The notes under the pieces are model-generated. The model did no database searches, was not told the DNA's origin, and saw only the letters and a program-made list of their open reading frames with translations. The translations under genes were made by a program, and so were the position numbers. DNA of 63,121 bases. Origin: Kiritimatiellia bacterium. Its GTDB lineage: Bacteria > Verrucomicrobiota > Kiritimatiellia > RFP12 > UBA1067. The stretch's first letter is position 1; the number at the start of each line of letters is the position of its first letter. This document shows, one piece after another, positions 42,323-51,793 of the stretch. The stretch spans positions 1 to 63,121 of the forward strand of contig JAFWKK010000032.1 of assembly GCA_017514235.1 (NCBI GenBank), given 5' to 3'.

Positions 42323-44127
42323 CACGTATGCGTCAGTTGCTTTGTCTCCTGTTGCTTGCGTCGTTCGCGGCCGTCTCTATGGCTGCGGACGAGCCGTCTG
42401 AAACTGACCTTGCCGGGATCACGTACTTTGCGCCCGTCTGCCCGTTCTACTACCGCATGATGGGGCCCGACGGCGAGTTGCGAGAGTTCCAGCAGCTCGA
42501 CGCACGGAGCTTCGGCGGGCCGCGCGGATGGTCGGCGGAGACCGTGGACGGCAAGGTGGTCGTGCGTGCCCCTGGACACCGTCGCTTCACGTACGCCGAC
42601 GGACGGCTTGTGACGTACCAGCGCGGCAGGAAGCGGCATGCCATCACCTATCCGTTCGAGCCGGCATATGGCGGCAAGCCGGCTTCGCTGTGGGGAATCG
42701 AGCCGGAGCAGATGAACCGCGAGAAGATGCAGAAGCGGCTTGACCGCCTGACGGACATCTGGAGCATGACGGGCCGCTTCTCTCTCTGGTTCAGGAGTCC
42801 GAACGTGGCGGCGGCGTTCCTGGCCGGCACGGCTCTTGTCGGCGCGGCGCTGTTCCTTTCGTGCGGCGCCGTATGGCTGTCGGTCGGGCTTGTCGCGATG
42901 CTAGCGTCGCTGGCGGGGCTGGCCATGACGGGCTCGCGCGGCGGCATGTTGGCGTTTTTGGCCGGCTTTGCAGTGCTCCTGGCGGCGGAGTTGCTTCGCC
43001 GGGCCGGACGTTCCGTGCTGAAGCGAGTGCTGGTGCTTGTGGGCTGCCTTGTCTTGGCCGGCGCGTTTGCCGTAGCCACTCAAGGTTCCGCCAGATTCAC
43101 CAAGGGACTGGTCCGTGCGATAGAGGGGCGTGGCGAGGGGCGCGACCGCAGCTCCATCTTTGTCGCTGGCGCCCGGATGATTGCCGATGCACCTGACGGC
43201 TGGGGCGTCAGGAACGCGGGACCGGCCTATTCCCACTGGTACCAGTCGATGGGCGGAGACACCTGGCAGATGACGCTCGTTAGCGACCATCTCACTCATC
43301 TGGTCGGCTACGGCTGGACCGGCCGCTGGCTGTGGATTCTCGGATGGTTCGCGGCGATGGCTCTTCTTTGGAAGCATGCTCGGAGAGGCTTCACGGCCGC
43401 AGGCGTTGCGGTATGGGTCTCGCTTTTCGTCGCCGCGCTATTCAACGTGATGCTGGCGCAGTCAGCGCTTTGGATACTGCCGGCGTTCTTCATCGGCCTA
43501 ATGGCCTGGCGCATCTTCCGCGGCGAATGGCGGGAGTGGCGCGGCTACCTTGCCGCCCTAGGCATTGCCGTTGCCGCCAGCATTGTTGCCGTTGCCGCGC
43601 TCTACGCCGTCTGCCGCGCCGCAGGGCCGTCCAGCCCGCGCATCCGCCACGCCGGCAACACTGTGACGGTAGGAGAGGGTGAGCCATCGGTTTGGATAGT
43701 CGACGACGGCGAAACGCTAGGCGGAATCTATACGCAGAACCTGATACGCCGCCACTACATGACTGCTTCCTCGGCGTCTAATGTCGTGCCGGCCTGCGTC
43801 TACTGCCGCAGCCTAGCGGACGTGCCGGGGCGCGTGGGACGGCTTGTGCTGCCTGGCCGTCAGGGCGAGCGGTATCTTGCGCTCTTCCGCCAGGGCCATG
43901 CGCCATCCGCCGGCGAGATAGTCTTCCTTTCGCCTCCGTTCGGCCCGAAGGATTTCCCGAAGGAGCTTTTCGCCGTAACGCGCGTGGGCATGTTGCTCGG
44001 TGAGTTCGCGGCGAGGTACGTCGACGTATACGGCGAAGGTCCGCACCCCGAGTGGGTGACGGTCGTCAAGGGGGCTGAGCTGTACATACCCAACTGGACC
44101 GACTACGTGATAGGAGGCGGCAAGTGA
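42319..44127 (+). CDS. O-antigen-ligase-like membrane protein with N- and C-terminal soluble domains
   Basis: The 602-residue protein begins with a signal peptide, then a soluble segment (about 24-155), eight or so membrane helices (about 160-440) and a final soluble domain of about 150 residues. AGLAMTGSRGGMLAFLAGFA matches the WaaL/Wzy motif with its conserved Ser-Arg-Gly, and VSDHLTHLVGYGWTGRWL resembles the conserved periplasmic histidine region of the family. The helix count is lower than in classic ligases, so substrate and activity are uncertain. Its ATG overlaps the thioredoxin gene's stop (ATGA) and its stop overlaps the next start (GTGA), so three genes are translationally coupled. 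Transfer of glycan to a surface protein or lipid is possible. Confidence 0.62.
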   Translation: MTRMRQLLCLLLLASFAAVSMAADEPSETDLAGITYFAPVCPFYYRMMGPDGELREFQQLDARSFGGPRGWSAETVDGKVVVRAPGHRRFTYADGRLVTYQRGRKRHAITYPFEPAYGGKPASLWGIEPEQMNREKMQKRLDRLTDIWSMTGRFSLWFRSPNVAAAFLAGTALVGAALFLSCGAVWLSVGLVAMLASLAGLAMTGSRGGMLAFLAGFAVLLAAELLRRAGRSVLKRVLVLVGCLVLAGAFAVATQGSARFTKGLVRAIEGRGEGRDRSSIFVAGARMIADAPDGWGVRNAGPAYSHWYQSMGGDTWQMTLVSDHLTHLVGYGWTGRWLWILGWFAAMALLWKHARRGFTAAGVAVWVSLFVAALFNVMLAQSALWILPAFFIGLMAWRIFRGEWREWRGYLAALGIAVAASIVAVAALYAVCRAAGPSSPRIRHAGNTVTVGEGEPSVWIVDDGETLGGIYTQNLIRRHYMTASSASNVVPACVYCRSLADVPGRVGRLVLPGRQGERYLALFRQGHAPSAGEIVFLSPPFGPKDFPKELFAVTRVGMLLGEFAARYVDVYGEGPHPEWVTVVKGAELYIPNWTDYVIGGGK

Positions 44128-45455
44128 CGGAGGCGAGGCTTCGCGTTCTCGCCCTCGTGCTGACCGATGTCGTTACGATGGCGGCGGTCTGGGCGTTCGA
44201 CGTCTGGGCTTACTGGGCCATCGGCATCGGGCGCTACATGTACGGATGGACCTTCTACCTGCGGCTCTGGCCGGCGCTCGTGGCGTTTGTCATTGTGAAC
44301 GTGGCGTTCCGGCTCTATCAGGGCCGCTTCGCCTATCCGGCCGCGCCCGTGTCGCCCGTGGAAGAGATGCGTCGGCTGATCGCTTCGGCTCTCCTTACGC
44401 ACATGGCCCTGGTCGCCTACATAGCCCTTACCAACCAGACGCTCAAGGAGACCTCCCGCGTGGTGACCGTGTTCTCTGGCGTGTTCACCGCCATCCTGGC
44501 GCAGCCGATGCGCGACCTGGTGCGCATGGCGATCTCGCGTTTCCGCATCTTCCGCATACCCGCCGCAGTCGTCGGACCTGATGATGCCGTGAGGCGGCTC
44601 TCCGTGGCGCTGGGCAAGGACGCCTACGCCGGGTTCCGCGCCGTCCCGGAGTCCGCCAGGCCGCATGTGCTGTTCTCGTGCGAGGAGATGGACGTTTTTC
44701 GCGCAAGTTACCCCGAATACGCGCAACGCTATTCGCACATCGAGTACATTCCGCCTTCAGGCGCACTGCCTCTGGGCGGGGTGCGTCCTATCTCGGTGGA
44801 CGGACGCGGCGGCATCGAGTTCGCCAGCCAGCGTCGCATGCGCCTCCTGCGGTTCGAGAAGTGGCTGCTCGACAAGTCGCTGGCCCTGCTCGTATTCATC
44901 GGCTCCTTGCCTCTCTTCGTCATAATCCCTGTGCTGATAAAGCTTACCTCGCGCGGCCCGGTGTTCTACCGCCACAACAGGCTAGGCAAGCGCGGCCGGC
45001 CCCTGCGCGTCTGGAAGTTTCGCACGATGTATGTCGACGCTGACGAACGTCTGGCGGCGATCCTCGCGTCCGACCCTGCGAAGAAGGCCGAATGGGAGGC
45101 GAACTTCAAGCTGGCGGAAGACCCGCGCGTGACGCCGCTCGGCCGGTTCCTGCGCCGGACGTCGCTGGACGAGTTTCCGCAGCTCTTCAACGTGTTCGCC
45201 GGCGACATGACGCTTGTCGGCCCGCGTCCCATAGTGGAGGGAGAGGTGCACTACTACGGCGACGACTACGCCACGTTCTCGTCCGTCAAGCCTGGCGTGA
45301 CCGGCCTGTGGCAGGCGTCGGGCCGCAGCGACACCGACTACGTTCGCCGCGTCGCCCTCGACGTGCATTACATACTCAACTGGTCGCCCTGGCTTGACCT
45401 TTGGATTCTTAAGAAGACGTTCGCCGCCGTCGTGTTCATGCGCGGCGCCCGATGA
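44124..45455 (+). CDS. Polyprenyl-phosphate sugar-1-phosphate transferase (WbaP/WcaJ-like)
   Basis: The 443-residue protein has four or five N-terminal membrane helices, a Rossmann-like segment and the bacterial sugar transferase domain at about 245-443: FEKWLLDKSLALLVFIG, FYRHNRLGKRGRPLRVWKFR, RRTSLDEFPQLFNVF, DMTLVGPRPIVEGE and GVTGLWQASGRS. Members transfer a sugar phosphate from a nucleotide sugar to undecaprenyl phosphate, the first step of exopolysaccharide, capsule or O-antigen synthesis. Its GTG start overlaps the upstream stop by 4 nt, linking it to the ligase-like protein. No other glycosyltransferases are nearby, so the rest of the pathway must lie elsewhere. Confidence 0.92.
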   Translation: MTEARLRVLALVLTDVVTMAAVWAFDVWAYWAIGIGRYMYGWTFYLRLWPALVAFVIVNVAFRLYQGRFAYPAAPVSPVEEMRRLIASALLTHMALVAYIALTNQTLKETSRVVTVFSGVFTAILAQPMRDLVRMAISRFRIFRIPAAVVGPDDAVRRLSVALGKDAYAGFRAVPESARPHVLFSCEEMDVFRASYPEYAQRYSHIEYIPPSGALPLGGVRPISVDGRGGIEFASQRRMRLLRFEKWLLDKSLALLVFIGSLPLFVIIPVLIKLTSRGPVFYRHNRLGKRGRPLRVWKFRTMYVDADERLAAILASDPAKKAEWEANFKLAEDPRVTPLGRFLRRTSLDEFPQLFNVFAGDMTLVGPRPIVEGEVHYYGDDYATFSSVKPGVTGLWQASGRSDTDYVRRVALDVHYILNWSPWLDLWILKKTFAAVVFMRGAR

Positions 45456-45473
45456 TACGAGGAGAGGCATAAG

Positions 45474-46139
45474 ATGAAGAAACTGGCAGTATTGACATTG
45501 GTCGCCGTCACGCTCGCCGCCGTGGCGGTGTGGCTCTGCACCGTCGTCCGTGGCCCGGCGGGGCAGACTGACCTCGAACGCGAGTTTGAGCGCATGGAGC
45601 CGAACGACAAGGAGCTGGACGACTTCAAGGGCGACATTCCGCTTGAGGCCGCGCCCGGGAAGAAGGGCAAGGCTGGCGGACGCCCCGACAAGGCAAATGC
45701 CAAGGAAGAAGGCGAAGACGAGCCTGCCGCAGAGCTGACCGAAGAAGAGAAGGCCGAGGCGGAGGCCGAGAAGATCGTCGAGGAGTTCGACGCGTTGACG
45801 GACAAGTGGATGGAGACGTCGTCCGGAAATCCGCCGACGCTCGCCGAAGTCGACGCCTTCGTGGAACTGTTCCGCAAGGTCCCCGCCGACCGAAAGGACG
45901 AGTGCATCCACCGCGCCCTGAACCTCATACCCGACGAGAACGTCATGCTGCTTGCAGGCGTGCTGATGGACAAGGGCCAGGATCCGGAGACGATCGACAC
46001 CGTGTTCAGCGACATACTCAACCGCGAGGAGGGCGTGAAACTGCCAGTGCTGCGCGAGGTCATCAAGGACACGAAGCACCCGTGCTGGAAGGATGCCGCC
46101 TGGATCCTCGACGTGACCAAGCAGCTGCCGGACGAATGA
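45474..46139 (+). CDS. Membrane-anchored acidic protein of unknown function
   Basis: The 221-residue protein has one membrane helix (about residues 5-23), then a long charged linker with very acidic stretches (EEEKAEAEAEKIVEEFDA region, about 90-110) and a helical C-terminal half (about 120-221, LPVLREVIKDTKHPCWKDAA). GGAGAGG lies close to the ATG. The layout is like the 40675 protein, though the sequences are not obviously homologous. As the last gene of the ligase/transferase operon, it may be an accessory subunit. I recognise no family. Confidence 0.6.
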   Translation: MKKLAVLTLVAVTLAAVAVWLCTVVRGPAGQTDLEREFERMEPNDKELDDFKGDIPLEAAPGKKGKAGGRPDKANAKEEGEDEPAAELTEEEKAEAEAEKIVEEFDALTDKWMETSSGNPPTLAEVDAFVELFRKVPADRKDECIHRALNLIPDENVMLLAGVLMDKGQDPETIDTVFSDILNREEGVKLPVLREVIKDTKHPCWKDAAWILDVTKQLPDE

Positions 46140-46183
46140 TTGCCCCGAGCGCCGCAGGCGCGTGCAATGCCTTCAGCTCGGAC

Positions 46184-47737
46184 TTATGACTTGCCCGCGA
46201 CGGTGACGGCTGGCTGCCAGTCGCTGACAATCGGGTGGCCGGGCTTGCCGAGCGAGTTGACCGGACGCACCGCAAAGCGGAACTTGACGCCCTGCGGCAG
46301 CTGGTCGGCCGCTATGCGGACCGTCTGCGGACGGTGCGTGCGCGGGTTGTCCTCAGACATGTTGTAGCCGTCCGCCATCAGGTAGCGCTTCACTTTCCCG
46401 CCGCCGTCCTTGGGAGCGGCTACGATCTCGTAGTCGAACACGCGACCGCCCCTGACGGCATCCGCCGCCGGGAAGTCGAGCACGAATATGGGTTTTTCCT
46501 CGGACGGGACGGCCGGGGCCTTGCCTTTTGCGGAGGCGCCGCGGTTCTTGCCGCGCGCCCGCGAGACGAGGAGTGCGGCGCCGGCCGGGAACTCCGGCGC
46601 GATCGAACGCTTGGCGTGTTCGGCGAACGAGAATGGCTTTGGCTCCGCCGCCGGCAGCGGCAGCACCCAGTCTTCGCCGAGGGACTGGTCGTAGACGAAC
46701 TCGCGACGCGTGAACGCAACATGACTGTCGTACACACGCACGAGCATGCCCTGGCGTCCGTCCCTCGTGCTGCCGTAGCCGCCCATGATCTTGCAGGCGT
46801 CGTATGCGGCCGTCCCGCCGTCGTTCTCGTAGCCCATGGGAGCGCGCACCTTGGAGTAGGCCCCGCCCGTATAGCGGAGAGAACTGGTGCCTAGCGACGT
46901 GAACGCGCCCTGCCAGATGGACTGTTCGTGGGTGAGCGAAGTGTGCGAGTGCCCGGAGAACGCGATGGCGTTCGGAAAGGCGGAGAGGGCGCGCGTCGCC
47001 CGGCCGTCGTCGTGTCCCCAGGCCCACGAGCCGTAGCAAGTGTCCTTGGGGTGCGGGTGCTGGAAGTAGAAGAACGGCTTCTTTGGGTCGAGCAGGCTGC
47101 GGTGCGCGTCGAAGAACTCCTCTACTCCGCCGATGCCGGTCTCCTCCCAGCCATGACACTTGTCGGCTGTCCAGTGCCCGCCCACGAAGGCGTAGCCCTT
47201 TACGTCCCAGCTCATGATCGGAGAATATTCCTCGTGGAAGATGTTCTCCCAGTTCGCCTTCTGGTCGGTGCGAAGGACATGCTTGGCGCGCTCAGTCTCG
47301 TCTTCCCAGATCTTCTTCGCGTAGCCGCCGTAGTTGAAGCCCTCGTAGTCGTGGTTGCCGTAGACGAAGAGACGCTGGACGTGGCGGCCGTCGGGGGCCT
47401 TGTCGTCCGGAAACACCTTGAACCAGGCGTCCGCCACGGCCTGAAGCTCGTCCACGAGACCCTTGTCGGCGATATCGCCCACGATCATCACGGCGTCCAC
47501 ATCCTGGTCGCGGAACCATTCTAGGGTGTGGATGAAGGTCAAGGGGTCGCTGTCCTTGGCGAAGCCTTCGCCGGTCGGCCCCAGGCGCACATGCACGTCG
47601 CTAACGACGCCGAACGTGAGGTTGGGCTTGCCGCCCGTGAATTTCCCGGCGTGTGCGCAAAACACCCGGTTGCCGCCGAACGCGCCGTACGAGGCGAGTC
47701 CGCCGATAAACCATCTGCGTGAAACTTTGACGCTCAT
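46184..47737 (-). CDS. Exported metallophosphoesterase
   Basis: The 517-residue protein has an N-terminus (SRRWFIGGLASYGAFGG) like a twin-arginine signal, followed by a calcineurin-like phosphoesterase: FGVVSDVHV (Asp47, His49), IVGDIAD (Asp88), YGNHD (127-131), a histidine in FYFQHPHPK and SGHSHTS (262-266). The C-terminal 150 residues look like a fibronectin-type beta domain. Family members hydrolyse phosphomono- or diesters using two metal ions. Fold export by the Tat route would fit a metal-loaded enzyme. It is transcribed convergently with the preceding envelope operon, 44 nt away, and divergently from the LamG-like gene. Confidence 0.86.
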   Translation of the reverse strand: MSVKVSRRWFIGGLASYGAFGGNRVFCAHAGKFTGGKPNLTFGVVSDVHVRLGPTGEGFAKDSDPLTFIHTLEWFRDQDVDAVMIVGDIADKGLVDELQAVADAWFKVFPDDKAPDGRHVQRLFVYGNHDYEGFNYGGYAKKIWEDETERAKHVLRTDQKANWENIFHEEYSPIMSWDVKGYAFVGGHWTADKCHGWEETGIGGVEEFFDAHRSLLDPKKPFFYFQHPHPKDTCYGSWAWGHDDGRATRALSAFPNAIAFSGHSHTSLTHEQSIWQGAFTSLGTSSLRYTGGAYSKVRAPMGYENDGGTAAYDACKIMGGYGSTRDGRQGMLVRVYDSHVAFTRREFVYDQSLGEDWVLPLPAAEPKPFSFAEHAKRSIAPEFPAGAALLVSRARGKNRGASAKGKAPAVPSEEKPIFVLDFPAADAVRGGRVFDYEIVAAPKDGGGKVKRYLMADGYNMSEDNPRTHRPQTVRIAADQLPQGVKFRFAVRPVNSLGKPGHPIVSDWQPAVTVAGKS

Positions 47738-47908
47738 TGAAAATTTCTTTTTCGGATGTTGGAAATGGTCTGGACAGATGGTTGTAGTGTATCAAAACAA
47801 AAGCCCTTGGGCAAGTCGCTGCGTTGTTCAGGACTTGCTTTCGGCAGAGGATTGTTGGAGGGCACTTTCTCCAGCCGTGACAACATGGAAATGCGACAGG
47901 TCACTGGG

Positions 47909-47936
47909 TTGAAATGCGCGGCAAGTATGATATAAT
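47909..47936 (+). promoter_or_regulatory. Promoter of the 47944 gene
   Basis: TTGAAA (47909-47914) and TATAAT (47931-47936) are separated by 16 bp; the -10 ends 7 nt before the ATG at 47944, again leaderless. Confidence 0.6.
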
Positions 47937-47943
47937 TTACACC

Positions 47944-50900
47944 ATGAAAAGTCTATTGTCAGTGGCATGTGCTGCGGCGACGCTGACCTCGCCGCTTTCT
48001 TCATTCGCGGCATGGTATGACAGCCCTGCCGTAAGCGCGACGGTGAATGTCGGCGCGGCAACTACAGATCCACACTACATCAACGTGAGCGAGGACGGCA
48101 AATACCTGCTGGTGGATTTGCATGCTTCCAACCCCGCGCTTCCCGTGCAGCTCTACTCCGTGGCCGACCTTGTTGCCGCAAACGGCGCGGTGAACAAACT
48201 CGCGATGTCGTCCGCACTCGCCGGCGACTTTTTCGGTACGGGCACAGGCACTGGCAGCTGGAAGGGCGGCGCGGTCTCCACGAAGCTGGGCGTGATGATG
48301 CCAGGCAGCGGAAAGTCGTCCGGCGCGCTCTACACGGCGTTCAGCGTCCCGGCGTTCGGATGGAAGACCAACGAGACGGCTTTCGCGCTTTCCGGCTTCG
48401 GCGACGCGGGCTTTGACGGAATCGACTTCAACGCTGCTGGAACGCGCCTCTACGTGAACCAGTATGCAAACGGCAACCGCAACAAGATTCTCGCCTACGA
48501 TACGGCGCCCCTCAAGACGGCGCAGACGCTTTCGCTTCTCACCACCAAGACCGTTGATGGCGTAACGCGCATCCGCAACCTTTCCTGCTACACCGTCAAG
48601 GGCAAGGATTTGATCTACTTCGGCGAGGGCGCTGTCTCCGGCTCCAACAACTCCGTCTATGTCTATGACCCGGCGGAGGACAGCGTAACGGCGATCCTCA
48701 CTGACGCGGCGCTTTTCGACGGCGACATCATGAACGTGAAGCTTTCCGATGTCGCTTCCGGTTGCCCGACGATGTACGTGCAGACCGACAACGGGCGTCT
48801 GCACGTTTTCCTGCTTTCGCCGGACGGCAAGAGCGTGACGAGTGCGAAGCCCGTCAAGAGCTTCACTGCGGCGCAGTGCGCCACGCTCTGCGGCCTCCCA
48901 GCCGCACCGTCCAGCCCGAAGTTCCGCAGTTTCGAGGTGACAGACGACGGCAGCGCGGCGTTCTTCATCCATACGAACGGCCCCGGCCTCTGCGTCGTGA
49001 AGTCCGCCCCGACCGAGGACGCCTACATTTCCACATCGCCGGAATACACGGCAAAGCACACCGGAAACGTTCTTTTCTCCGACTACTTCTTCGGGGCGAA
49101 CTCCCGTATCGAGGTAGATTACGCCTACCTTGACGAGAGCTGCTACGGATTCATTTTTTCGCCGTGGGAGGCGAACAGCGGCTCCCGCAGCGCAATCTGG
49201 CGCAACAACGGAACCTACACCTATTTCGTCGGCAACCGAAACGCAGGCATCGCAAGCGTTAAACTGGCGGACACGGCCCGCCACACGATGTGCATCGACG
49301 CGGCGAACATGAAGGGCTTCATCGCCACGGGGGATGTCACGAACGAGGTGAACTTCGACGAATACAATATCACGTTCTCCACCTCGCCGTGGCCTGTCAT
49401 GTTCCTCGGCGCCGCCAACGGAAGCAAGACTGCGGTCAACACCGAGCACTACGCCCGCGCCAAAATCTACAGCGCGAAGATATACGAAAGCGGCGTCCTC
49501 GTCCGCGACTACGTGCCGGCAATCGTGAACGGCGTCCCGTGCCTCTACGACCGCGTGAACGGCTCCGTCGCCGCCGAGACGCGCGACGGCATGAACCTCC
49601 CCGGCTTCGGCGGTAGCGTCTTGCGCCTGACGGGCGAGACTTGCATTCAGCTCACTTCCGTCTCTGGCGACAATTCACAGAAGGGCATCAACACAGGCTA
49701 CTGCATGAAGCCGACTTCGCGGATTGAACTCGACTGCCGCCTTGACGCAAACACGCCTGGCGACACGCGCCCCATCGGCGCATGGAACCATGCCGCAGCC
49801 CCCAAGAACCTGGTGTATGTGAACAGTGGCGTCCTCACGTTCTTCCTTGGCTATCTGGGAACATGGAACAATCGCAGCGTGACGCCGGTCAAACCAGGCA
49901 CGGAACGCACGACGTTCGTCCTCGACACGCCCAACATGACGTCCTATGTCGTCAAGGACGGATTCATCCACTATTCCATTGCGGCGAAAGATCCTAAACC
50001 TACGGAAGACGCGACGGAGGCGCTCGCGCTCTTCGCCGATTCCAACAGCCCCGATGGCACCTCGTTCCAGAGCCCGGCCCTCGGCATGAAGGCATACTCG
50101 CTGGCAATCAGGGAAAGCGGCACAACCGTCACGAACTTCCTTCCCTTCATTGACATTTCCGGCGCCTGCATGAAGGACGTCCTGACTGGCGAAATAATCC
50201 ATCCGCGCAAGTCGGCTTATTTCTTCTACCGCCTCGAAACCGCTTCGGACGCGACCCCTGGCTATATCGTAAAGACCACGGGGGAGCGCAATGTCGGTTT
50301 CCTGACGGACTGGCAATTCGACGCCCAATCCAGAGTCGAAGAGGATTTCGCCTTTGGCAGCACGGCAGACGCGCAGCGTCCGTTCGGTGCATGGAACAAC
50401 ACAAGCTCGAAGCTTCGGACTCTCGTCTGGACGACATCTGGAAAACTGCAGTACTTCATCAACAGCGGAAGCGCAGCGTTCCTGACAAGCACCGCAACAG
50501 ACGTCGATTGGCACAAATATGTGATCGACTTCACGACGGATGGCGCGCCGACGGGCTATTACTACACGGGCGACACTCTGACGGCGAGCGGCCAGGGCAC
50601 GGTTCTCGCCAACACGACAGACCGCAGCAACCTTGTTAGCATCTTCGCCGACAACAATGGAACGGCAATGACGCAAACTCCGTATGCCGGCGCCCGTTTC
50701 CGCGGCATGAAGGCATACGAGGCCGGCGAGGTCGTTCACGACTGGGTGCCGTCCAGGAAGGACGGCGCAGTCGGCATCGCCGACAAGCTCACGGGACTCT
50801 TCATGGCGGCCGATGCCAACTTTGGCGGGGCGGGCGACCTTTGGGAATGCGCGAGCGACGCCTACGTTGAGAGCGATGGAACGCAGGTGCTGAACACGGG

Positions 50901-51756
50901 CTACAAGGCGAAGAAGTCAAGCCGCATAGAGGTAGATTTCATGCCGCTCGACGCCCAGAGCAAGTGTTACTTCGGCGTTTACGGCAGCGGCGCCAACTCC
51001 TACACCTACTGGTGCGCGCCGCCCTATGTCCGCTTCATGATGATGAACGGAAACGTTTCCTCTCCGTATCAGTTCAATTGCAGGAGCATACGGCACACAG
51101 GCGTGATTGACTTCAAGAACAAGGAAGAATACGTCAAACTCGGTGGTCGCAAGATTGACGCGTTTACGGCCGACATGTCCTCAAAGAGCGTCGCCGACGA
51201 TTGGATGTGCCCGTATCCGATGGGCGTATGCGGTTCGATGAAGACGGAGGACACGATCAGCACCGGTCCCGGTCCTGCCGCGATGCGCGTCTACGCCGTG
51301 CGCATCTACGAGAATGACGCGTTGGTGCATCTCTTCGTGCCATATAGCGGCGCGGATGGCGTTGGGCTTGTCGATATGCTGACTGGCGCTAAGGCGTTCA
51401 AGCATGCTGCATCTGTTTCCGATCCGGTATATGTAGCCGGGCCGCTGGCTGTCACGGCGGCAGAGCTCGCAAACGTCAGGACAACGGGTCCGGGCGACAT
51501 TACGATCGGCAAGGGCGACGTTGCCGCGGCAATCGCTTCCGCAGCTGGCGCGACTGCCTACCGCTGGACGCGCAATGGCGTCGTGATCGGCGAGACTTAT
51601 GACGGCAGGCTTGGCCTTGGCTGGCGTAAGCAGAGCGCGGCGGACGTGTTCACCGTGACGCCCGTGTACCGCACCGCTTCCGGCGACGTCGATGGTGAAA
51701 CGGCCTCGTTCACGGTTACATGCCCGGCACTTGGCTCAATGCTCATCATTCGGTAA
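47944..51756 (+). CDS. Secreted protein with beta-propeller-like region and four LamG-type repeats
   Basis: The 1270-residue protein has a signal peptide (residues 1-23). About residues 30-350 resemble a beta-propeller (repeats such as GIDFNAAGTRLYVNQYANGN and the YFGEGAVSG segment). Then come four homologous LamG-like units of roughly 180-210 residues each, every one with an SRIEVD/SRIELD/SRVEED strand, a central glycine/aromatic core, and a C-terminal segment like ARAKIYSAKIYESGVLVRDY or AMRVYAVRIYENDALVHLFV. The chain ends with a short Ig-like stretch. It probably binds or displays glycans at the surface. The start is fixed by the promoter 7 nt upstream; a longer frame from 47914 would overlap the promoter. 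Confidence 0.78.
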   Translation: MKSLLSVACAAATLTSPLSSFAAWYDSPAVSATVNVGAATTDPHYINVSEDGKYLLVDLHASNPALPVQLYSVADLVAANGAVNKLAMSSALAGDFFGTGTGTGSWKGGAVSTKLGVMMPGSGKSSGALYTAFSVPAFGWKTNETAFALSGFGDAGFDGIDFNAAGTRLYVNQYANGNRNKILAYDTAPLKTAQTLSLLTTKTVDGVTRIRNLSCYTVKGKDLIYFGEGAVSGSNNSVYVYDPAEDSVTAILTDAALFDGDIMNVKLSDVASGCPTMYVQTDNGRLHVFLLSPDGKSVTSAKPVKSFTAAQCATLCGLPAAPSSPKFRSFEVTDDGSAAFFIHTNGPGLCVVKSAPTEDAYISTSPEYTAKHTGNVLFSDYFFGANSRIEVDYAYLDESCYGFIFSPWEANSGSRSAIWRNNGTYTYFVGNRNAGIASVKLADTARHTMCIDAANMKGFIATGDVTNEVNFDEYNITFSTSPWPVMFLGAANGSKTAVNTEHYARAKIYSAKIYESGVLVRDYVPAIVNGVPCLYDRVNGSVAAETRDGMNLPGFGGSVLRLTGETCIQLTSVSGDNSQKGINTGYCMKPTSRIELDCRLDANTPGDTRPIGAWNHAAAPKNLVYVNSGVLTFFLGYLGTWNNRSVTPVKPGTERTTFVLDTPNMTSYVVKDGFIHYSIAAKDPKPTEDATEALALFADSNSPDGTSFQSPALGMKAYSLAIRESGTTVTNFLPFIDISGACMKDVLTGEIIHPRKSAYFFYRLETASDATPGYIVKTTGERNVGFLTDWQFDAQSRVEEDFAFGSTADAQRPFGAWNNTSSKLRTLVWTTSGKLQYFINSGSAAFLTSTATDVDWHKYVIDFTTDGAPTGYYYTGDTLTASGQGTVLANTTDRSNLVSIFADNNGTAMTQTPYAGARFRGMKAYEAGEVVHDWVPSRKDGAVGIADKLTGLFMAADANFGGAGDLWECASDAYVESDGTQVLNTGYKAKKSSRIEVDFMPLDAQSKCYFGVYGSGANSYTYWCAPPYVRFMMMNGNVSSPYQFNCRSIRHTGVIDFKNKEEYVKLGGRKIDAFTADMSSKSVADDWMCPYPMGVCGSMKTEDTISTGPGPAAMRVYAVRIYENDALVHLFVPYSGADGVGLVDMLTGAKAFKHAASVSDPVYVAGPLAVTAAELANVRTTGPGDITIGKGDVAAAIASAAGATAYRWTRNGVVIGETYDGRLGLGWRKQSAADVFTVTPVYRTASGDVDGETASFTVTCPALGSMLIIR

Positions 51757-51774
51757 GCTTTACGCGGATTATGT

Positions 51775-51780
51775 TATAAT
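51775..51780 (+). promoter_or_regulatory. -10 box of the argS operon
   Basis: TATAAT, preceded by TTATGT. The expected start of transcription is about 51787, 7 nt before a small upstream reading frame. Confidence 0.55.
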
Positions 51781-51793
51781 GCCGGAACCTTGT

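Noticed and set aside
46149-46161. Terminator between the convergent genes at 46.14-46.18 kb
   Set aside because: GCGCC-GCA-GGCGC forms a short stem, but there is no U-tract on either strand and such stems are frequent at this GC content.
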